Source of the DNA: Micromonospora chokoriensis
Lineage (GTDB): Bacteria > Actinomycetota > Actinomycetes > Mycobacteriales > Micromonosporaceae
Length of the DNA stretch: 64,000 bases
Assembly (NCBI RefSeq): GCF_000718555.1
Contig: NZ_JOAN01000003.1
Span: 124,001 to 188,000 of the forward strand
Direction: 5' to 3'
The notes beneath the pieces were generated by a model that saw only the letters and a list, made by a program, of their open reading frames with translations, was not told the DNA's origin and did no database searches. Positions 59,501 to 64,000 of this stretch are shown here, in pieces (position 1 is the stretch's first letter; each line of letters opens with the position of its first letter). The position numbers and the translations under genes were made by a program.

Positions 59501-60924
59501 GTGCCAGCGGGGCCAAGTCCCCGTCCACCGCGCCGCAGGCGAGCGACTCGGCGTGGCGCCCGATCGCCAACGCCCCGGCGCAGATCACCGACAACGCCGC
59601 CGTCAGCGTCGGCGGCAAGGTCTACTCCATCGGGGGCGGTGCGGGCAGCGGAGCGGAGCGATCGCTCTGGCGCTACGACCCGGACACCTCTGGGTGGAGT
59701 GCGCTGGCCGAGATGCCCCGGGGGCGGAGCAGGCCCTCGGCGGCGGTGGTGAACGGCAAGATCTATGTGCTCGGTGGCTGGTCCGCGACGGGTTCCGCGA
59801 TCCCCGCGGTGGACGTCTTCGACCCCAAGCAGGGCACCTGGAGCACGCTGGTCGGCACGATGAACCCGGTGCCCCGGGCTGCGGCCGGTACGGCGGTGGT
59901 CGACGGCAAGATCGTCATCGTGGGTGGCTGCGCCGACGGGGACTGCGTCGAGCTGAAGAAGGACGTGGTGCTCTTCGACCCGAGTGCTCGGACGTTCAGC
60001 GCGGTGGCCGACTACCCACTGGGCGTGGCGTACGTCGCGTGCGGCGGTATCGGTAGCGGTGTCTACTGCGCCGGTGGGGCTGCCGAGCAGGCCAACCGGA
60101 GCACCTACGGCTACGACCCGACGACCAACGTCTGGACGCAGCTTCCGGATCTGCCGATCGATCTCTGGGGCTCGCAGACCGCGGTGGCGAGCAACCTGCT
60201 GGTGGTCTCCGGCGGAGTCACCAGCACCCCGCGATCGGTCACCAACCGGACGGTGGCGTACGACCCGGGAGCCCGAGCCTGGCGGGACCTGCCGAACGTG
60301 CAGGTCGCCTCCTACCGCGGCGCGATGGCTTGCGGCCTGTACAAGTTCGGTGGCTTCCAGCCCAACGGTCTCACCAGCGAGGCCGAGCACCTGAGTGGAT
60401 ACGGTGGCTGCGACACCGCGGACGCGCCGTGGCTGGAGACGACGCCGGCCACGTTCACGCTGGCGGCCGGGGCGTCCAAGACGATCACGGTCACCGTGAA
60501 CGCGACCGCCGAGGCGGGCATCGCTCAGCCCGGCGCCTACCGGGGTGAGTTCGGCTTCAAGGCGGACACCCCGTACCCGGTGTCGAACGTCGGTGTCAAC
60601 GTCGGGGTCACCGCCCCCGCCGACTGGGGCAAGATCCAGGGGACCGTCACCGGCCTGACCTGTGCCGGCCAGCGGCTGCCGCTGGCGGCTAGCGTCCGGC
60701 TCAACCTCGCCGGCACCGGCGGAAAGACCGGTTACACCGTGCAGGCTGACGCCCAGGGGCACTACGTCTCCTGGCTGCCGGCCGGGACGTACCAGGCGTT
60801 GGTCAGCCGGGACGGGTGGACCGCGTCGGCCAAGCGGCAGACGGTCAGCGCGGGCTTCACGCTGACGTACGACGTCACGCTCGATCCGGCATCGCCGTGT
60901 GGTGCTCGGTTGGGCGGGATCTGA
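56512..60924 (+). CDS. Secreted subtilisin (S8) protease with kelch repeats
   Basis: 1470 residues. I choose a TTG start because GGAGG stands right before it and a signal peptide follows directly (ending near residue 44). Inhibitor I9 propeptide (about 45-150), then S8 domain: Asp197 (NIDGGVQYDHP), His244 (SGHGTHTMG), Asn346, Ser417 (SGTSMATPHVAG). Two CarboxypepD_reg-like domains (about 490-650), a MAM/jelly-roll (about 665-830), further Ig-like domains, a kelch beta-propeller (about 1020-1300: VYSIGGGAG, IYVLGGWS, IVIVGGC) and a beta end. Long for S8. Confidence 0.9.
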   Translation: MSEPSTGRRVGRRIVRPTVAIAMAAALGLTAQPVVALAAPAQADVDAQVRKDLAGKGSATFIVYLKEQAKLDAASRLRDADAQAAEVHQQLIGTADRTQAGLRGLLRNKGAKYTPFWIANAVQVDGDAALLNTIAARPEVAKIESVRKFQVVKPTPGKTAAKADAATPEWGVASIGAPRIWDELGDRGEGVVVANIDGGVQYDHPALVGKYRGNNGDGTFNHDYNWVDPSGVCQGGLPCDTSGHGTHTMGTMVGDDGAGNQVGVAPGAKWIAAKACEGDWCSNSSLMLAGQWMLAPTDRNGQNPRPDLRPDIINNSWGGGQGDLWYKQVVDAWDAAGIFAAFAAGNEGPNCDTVSSPGDYPGSYAVGGYNSANKVYDRSSRGTSSADGGIKPNISAPGEDVRSTWPGSGYNTISGTSMATPHVAGTVALMWSAAPSLRGDLAATEKLLNETATDVDATECGGTAAFNNVFGEGRLNAYQAVLKSPRGAVGRVSGRVTDSASGAPLVGVTIAASGAPAVTTGTDGDYTLALTPGEHTVTATAYGYVSRTVTVTVAVGSSRTENFALAAQPMVTVSGKVADGSGHGWPLYAKIDVSGRPGGPVFTDPITGNYSFSVPANTTHTLVTTSNYAGYRKVTSTVQVADVAKTANIKVPVDHGCTTPGYAGSFSAPLAGTETFDGTSVPAGWSVVDRTSSPAWAFNDPGNRGNHTGGSGNFAVAESSLQGDEPQDSDLISPTFNLAGTRAPYLRFNSDLLATSPDDMGDVDVSVDGGTSWQNVWHGDDYRQGPKQEVVPLEMAAGATKVKVRFRYQGYYAWWWGVDNVEVVDHACTPTPASGLVAGFVTDKNTGDGVNGVAVASPDAPAQQAVTEATPADPNIGDGFYWLLSTLTGTHTFEAAKRPYQTALKDVTVVADRVNKANIALKVGRVTVSQTGIEVNQPYGSTRSTTVTVKNTGSAPATVEVLKRAGQPDGLTARKGAALVEQPVSGITRAMTGGPVGASGAKSPSTAPQASDSAWRPIANAPAQITDNAAVSVGGKVYSIGGGAGSGAERSLWRYDPDTSGWSALAEMPRGRSRPSAAVVNGKIYVLGGWSATGSAIPAVDVFDPKQGTWSTLVGTMNPVPRAAAGTAVVDGKIVIVGGCADGDCVELKKDVVLFDPSARTFSAVADYPLGVAYVACGGIGSGVYCAGGAAEQANRSTYGYDPTTNVWTQLPDLPIDLWGSQTAVASNLLVVSGGVTSTPRSVTNRTVAYDPGARAWRDLPNVQVASYRGAMACGLYKFGGFQPNGLTSEAEHLSGYGGCDTADAPWLETTPATFTLAAGASKTITVTVNATAEAGIAQPGAYRGEFGFKADTPYPVSNVGVNVGVTAPADWGKIQGTVTGLTCAGQRLPLAASVRLNLAGTGGKTGYTVQADAQGHYVSWLPAGTYQALVSRDGWTASAKRQTVSAGFTLTYDVTLDPASPCGARLGGI

Positions 60925-60950
60925 CCGGTACGGCAGTAGAGAAGGTACGA

Positions 60951-60984
60951 CGAGCGCCCGGCGGGTATTCCCGCCGGGCGCTCG
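60951..60984. terminator. Convergent terminator
   Basis: CGAGCGCCCGGCGGG pairs perfectly (15 bp) with its complement around TATT. Confidence 0.88.
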
Positions 60985-60997
60985 GCCATCGAGGGCG

Positions 60998-61222
60998 TTA
61001 CTTGGTGGCGCCGGTCAGGGCGACGATCGCCTGAGCGGTGCGGAAGTACGGGCTGCGGCCGAGGTCACCGACGGTGACGATGTTGAACGCCTCCTTGAGC
61101 AGCTTGGCGTCGCCCGCGCTGACGCCGGTGATCGCGTTCACCGGGCAGTCGACAAGCTCGGCGAGGCTCTTCTCCTGGTATGCCTTGACGACCAGCTTGG
61201 AGAAATCGGCGGCGACAGTCAT
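60998..61222 (-). CDS. Small helix-hairpin-helix-like protein
   Basis: 74 residues, AAGGAG site. LVDCPVNAITGVSAGDAKLLKEAFNIVTVGDLGRS looks like one HhH unit, as in helicase/ligase tails that hold DNA or proteins; the rest is short helix. Similar small proteins exist in actinobacteria without known function. Confidence 0.65.
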   Translation of the reverse strand: MTVAADFSKLVVKAYQEKSLAELVDCPVNAITGVSAGDAKLLKEAFNIVTVGDLGRSPYFRTAQAIVALTGATK

Positions 61223-61340
61223 GCGCACTCCTTCGAGCCTACGGGCGGGCATCCCGCCCGTACCTGAAATTTCCGGCTGATTAGATCATCAGGTGGCGAA
61301 GCGCTCCACAGGGGATTAGCTGACTCCGGCCGGCTGCGAG

Positions 61341-62216
61341 CTAACCGCGTGGAGTGCCGGAAGTGGCCTCCGGCAGCCGATCCTCAAGGTTGGTGATGAT
61401 CGCGCGAAGCTGGGCGAGTTGCTCGTGGACCGACGGCTCGTCGAGGTCGGAGTCGGTTGTCGGCCGGGCGGCCTGCGCCGCCGCCGCGCGCTCTTCCTGA
61501 TGGGCCTCGTCGAGCGCGTTCATGACCACACCCACCAGCAGGTTGGTGAGCAGATAGCAGGCGGCGACCATGTACGAGACGTAGTACAGCACCGCCCACT
61601 CGGTGACCTCACGGCCGGCCTGGAGCGTGTCGGTGATGCCGTCCAGCGACAGCAGCAGGAACAGCGTGAGCATCGCCTGCCCGACGGTGCCGAATCGCTC
61701 GGGCAGGGCGGCACCGAACATCATCCAGCCGAGCATCGCGTACCCGTACAGCACGAGGACCGTGACCAGAAGAAAACTGCCGAGCCCGGGCAGGCTGCGT
61801 CGGATTCCCACGAGGATGATGCGCAGGCTGGGGAAGAGGCGGAACGCGCGGACGATGCGGGCCAGACGCAGCAGGCGCAGCATCGTGACGTTCTCGCGTA
61901 CGCCGGGCACCAGCGGGGCGATGATGATGAGCAGGTCGAACACATTCCACGGGTCGCGGAAGAAGTTGACCGGGTTGCGCAGGTGCGCGCCGAACCGCAC
62001 CAGCAACTCGACCACGAAGTAGGCCAGACACGCGTATTCGAGGGCCCGTAGCGGGGCGCCGGCGACGACGACCGACTGGCCGTACGTCTCCAAACCCAGC
62101 GCCACCGCGTTAACGAGAATGACGACGAAGCTGACCAGGTTGAACCAGGACGTGCTCACCAACTCCTGGCACACGTCAACCAATCGATGCCTGCGACTGT
62201 GTACGGCGCTCGTCAT
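61341..62216 (-). CDS. Voltage-gated cation channel (one 6-TM unit)
   Basis: 291 residues with six membrane helices. S4 has regularly spaced Arg (MLRLLRLARIVRAFRLFPSLR). The pore loop reads TLFLLLSLDGITDTL where bacterial sodium channels have TLESW. Keeping an acid (Asp) but not Glu-Ser-Trp means ion choice is unclear. A coiled C-terminus (VHEQLAQLRAIITNLEDRL) would tetramerise it, as in NaChBac. ATG with GGAGAG nearby. Confidence 0.9.
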   Translation of the reverse strand: MTSAVHSRRHRLVDVCQELVSTSWFNLVSFVVILVNAVALGLETYGQSVVVAGAPLRALEYACLAYFVVELLVRFGAHLRNPVNFFRDPWNVFDLLIIIAPLVPGVRENVTMLRLLRLARIVRAFRLFPSLRIILVGIRRSLPGLGSFLLVTVLVLYGYAMLGWMMFGAALPERFGTVGQAMLTLFLLLSLDGITDTLQAGREVTEWAVLYYVSYMVAACYLLTNLLVGVVMNALDEAHQEERAAAAQAARPTTDSDLDEPSVHEQLAQLRAIITNLEDRLPEATSGTPRG

Positions 62217-62270
62217 GACTCTCCTCGCCTGTCATCAACCGCGCAGCACCCTAGGGCATCGAGGTTTTGG

Positions 62271-62600
62271 TCAGGCCTGCGGCGTCGCCTCGGTCGTCTC
62301 AGCGTCCTTCTCGGGCTGCTCGACCTCGTCAGCCTCCTTCGTGGTCTCCTCGACCTCGTCGGCCGCCTTCACGGGCGCCGGCTCGGTCCAGGAGAACTCG
62401 ATCTCGACGGACACCTCCGTCTCGTTCTCGCGCTCGATCTCCAGCTCGCACTTCACCTTGTCGGCGACGGCGACCGCACCAGCGGCACCGTAGAAGATCC
62501 GGCCGTCAGACTCGAGCTGGTTCGCCAGCTGCCGCAACCAGCCGGCCAGGTCGGCGCGGGACACGGTGCGGCTGTCTTCGTAGATATCCATGGCGGGCAT
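62271..62600 (-). CDS. amphi-Trp domain protein
   Basis: 109 residues. VSRADLAGWLRQLANQLESDGRIFYG, then KVKCELEIERENETEVSVEIEFSW is the amphi-Trp domain, whose function is not settled. The tail is highly acidic (EEVEETTKEADEVEQPEKD). ATG with GGAG 8 bases upstream; MDIYED at 62591 is an alternative. Confidence 0.85.
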   Translation of the reverse strand: MPAMDIYEDSRTVSRADLAGWLRQLANQLESDGRIFYGAAGAVAVADKVKCELEIERENETEVSVEIEFSWTEPAPVKAADEVEETTKEADEVEQPEKDAETTEATPQA

Positions 62601-62787
62601 GTTCGCACTCCACAAGGGAGGCTCGGCGAGACGGGTCGAACCATCCACGATCCGACCGCATGATATGGATCTTGTGACCCCGATCGCCGGCTGATACCAC
62701 AGCGCTGACGGCTCCGCAGTTGGTTCGGGCCCGACCCGCAGCCACCGATGCCGGGATAGTCGCGTCTCGGCTGGGTAAGCGGCGCGG

Positions 62788-64000
62788 ATGCCCGCCAAGC
62801 AGGAGCCGGCAGCCGACACCGACCCGGCCCCGCACGGGGGGTTCCGGGCCGGCCGGGTCTGGGCCCGGCTGCGCGAGCGGGTGCGGCACGGGCTGCGCAC
62901 GCGTGCCTGGCGGCTGCGCCTCTTTGGGCTGCTCGCCGTGCAGGCCGGCGTCGCGGCCGCGATCGCCTGGTTCGTGGGGTACCAGTTCCTGGACAATCCC
63001 GTTCCGGTGCTCGCACCCACCACCGCGGTCGGCATCGTGGCCGCCTCGATGGGCTCACGCCTGCGACGCACCGTCGAGCTGCTGGTCGGGGTGGTTCTCG
63101 GGCTCGCCGTCGGCGACGCGCTCATGCCGCTGTTCGGCATCGGGGCGTGGCAGACCGGCGTGGTAGTCGTGCTGGCGATCATCGTCGCCGTGCTGCTCAA
63201 GGGCGGCGGCTCACTGCTCACGCAGGCCGGCGGCACCGCGGTGCTCATCGCCACCCTGGAGCCGCCCGTGCGTGACCTGTCCGTCCCTCGCTTCGTCGAC
63301 GCCGCGGTCGGCGGGTTGGTCGGGTTGGCGGTCGGTCTGCTGCTGGTGCCCATCCATCCGCAGCGGACCGTGCGGCGGTTGGCCGAACCCGTCCTCGACC
63401 CCGCCATCGCCGCCATGCACGACCTGGCCGCGGCGCTGCGCCTGCGGGATCTTGGCGGCGCCCAGCGGAGCCTCGACACGCTACGGGGTCTCGGTGCCCG
63501 GCTGACCGCGTTGGACGAGGGGCTCGGCGCCGCACAGGAGGTGGTGCGACTGGCGCCGCTGCGGTGGCGGGAACGCCCGTCCCTGGGCTTCTACACCGAC
63601 GCCGTCCGGCACATGGAGCGCAGCCTCTACAGCTGCCGGGCCATCACGAGGAGACTCACGAGGGCGCTCCGGAACGGCGAGCCGGTGCCGGAGGAGTTCT
63701 CCGCCGCCATCGACCTGTTGGCCGACAGCGTGCAGACCCTGAGATGCGCGATCCGCGCGCGTGCGCAGCCGCAGGAGGCGCGGCAGCAGGTCCTGGCGGC
63801 TGTCGAGCTGGTCGGCCGGGCGCAGGGAGCCGACGCGCCGGATCCCACCCGGCCGCACACGCACCGGCTGGGCTACTCAGGCATGATCGCCGTCGGGGAG
63901 TTCCGTACGGCGGCACACGACCTGCTCATGGCCAGTGGACTGGACGCCGACGAAGCGGCAGCGCTGCTGCGGCGGACGGCGGACCGGGACGAGTGGGACT
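62788..64000 (+). CDS. FUSC-like inner-membrane transport protein, 3' end outside window
   Basis: 404 residues are visible. A charged N-terminus is followed by about six membrane helices (LLAVQAGVAAAIAWFVG, VLLGVVLGLAVGDALM-like, GVVVVLAIIVAVLL, AAVGGLVGLAVGLLLVP), then a helical soluble part (residues 205 on: DTLRGLGARLTALDEGLG...). This is the plan of FUSC/aromatic-acid exporter (ArAE) proteins. The frame has no stop before the window edge. Start not firm (no good ribosome site). Confidence 0.8.
   Translation, partial: MPAKQEPAADTDPAPHGGFRAGRVWARLRERVRHGLRTRAWRLRLFGLLAVQAGVAAAIAWFVGYQFLDNPVPVLAPTTAVGIVAASMGSRLRRTVELLVGVVLGLAVGDALMPLFGIGAWQTGVVVVLAIIVAVLLKGGGSLLTQAGGTAVLIATLEPPVRDLSVPRFVDAAVGGLVGLAVGLLLVPIHPQRTVRRLAEPVLDPAIAAMHDLAAALRLRDLGGAQRSLDTLRGLGARLTALDEGLGAAQEVVRLAPLRWRERPSLGFYTDAVRHMERSLYSCRAITRRLTRALRNGEPVPEEFSAAIDLLADSVQTLRCAIRARAQPQEARQQVLAAVELVGRAQGADAPDPTRPHTHRLGYSGMIAVGEFRTAAHDLLMASGLDADEAAALLRRTADRDEWD

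Overview
The window is high-GC actinobacterial DNA. Codon use, WhiB and SARP/AfsR-type regulators, the many large secreted hydrolases and a small 'WLCRxCGxPWPC' protein of a type I recall from Micromonosporaceae suggest Micromonospora or a close relative. This placement is inference, because there is no rRNA in the window.

Region 1 (1-~21,075) is the right-hand part of an integrated temperate phage. Its late/packaging end (HNH, small and large terminase) runs off the left edge. A long leftward early operon follows: a small membrane protein, a second tyrosine recombinase, endonuclease VII, a RuvC-like resolvase, a DUF3987-type helicase/primase, an HTH protein, a RecT-like and RecE-like recombination pair, a WhiB regulator, a C5 DNA methyltransferase, many small unknown proteins, an HNH protein, an Xis-like protein and a Cro-like protein. 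Most neighbours overlap by GTGA or ATGA. A divergent control region with inverted operators separates the early operon from a rightward repressor and integrase. The element ends at a tRNA 3'-end-like attachment site.

Region 2 (~21,080-30,245) is chromosome. It has two tandem lipoprotein L,D-transpeptidases and a tRNA-Lys(CTT) with its own promoter and terminator. After the tRNA comes a patchwork: a pentapeptide-repeat gene, a DUF4041/T5orf172 (GIY-YIG-like) protein, remnants of a NUDIX gene, of the 'WLCRxC' gene and of a second pentapeptide copy, an HTH-PIN toxin-antitoxin pair, and two unknown genes.

Region 3 (~30,250-60,930) is an exported-protein region. It has a 1039-residue secreted helical protein of pore-former-like layout beside a SARP regulator, two small secreted cysteine proteins, and a giant secreted fusion of lytic-transglycosylase and SGNH-hydrolase domains. 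Next are an AfsR-like regulator divergent from a GH3 glycosidase with a LacI-type operator palindrome, a beta-helix/ricin-lectin glycosidase-like protein, a DUF1996 protein, and three secreted proteases in a row (M6-like, M36 fungalysin, S8 subtilisin with kelch repeats). Most are single genes closed by strong hairpins.

Region 4 (~60,950-64,000) has a small HhH-like protein, a voltage-gated cation channel, an amphi-Trp protein and the start of a FUSC-like membrane protein that runs off the right edge. I see no CRISPR array, no complete insertion sequence and no biosynthetic gene cluster.
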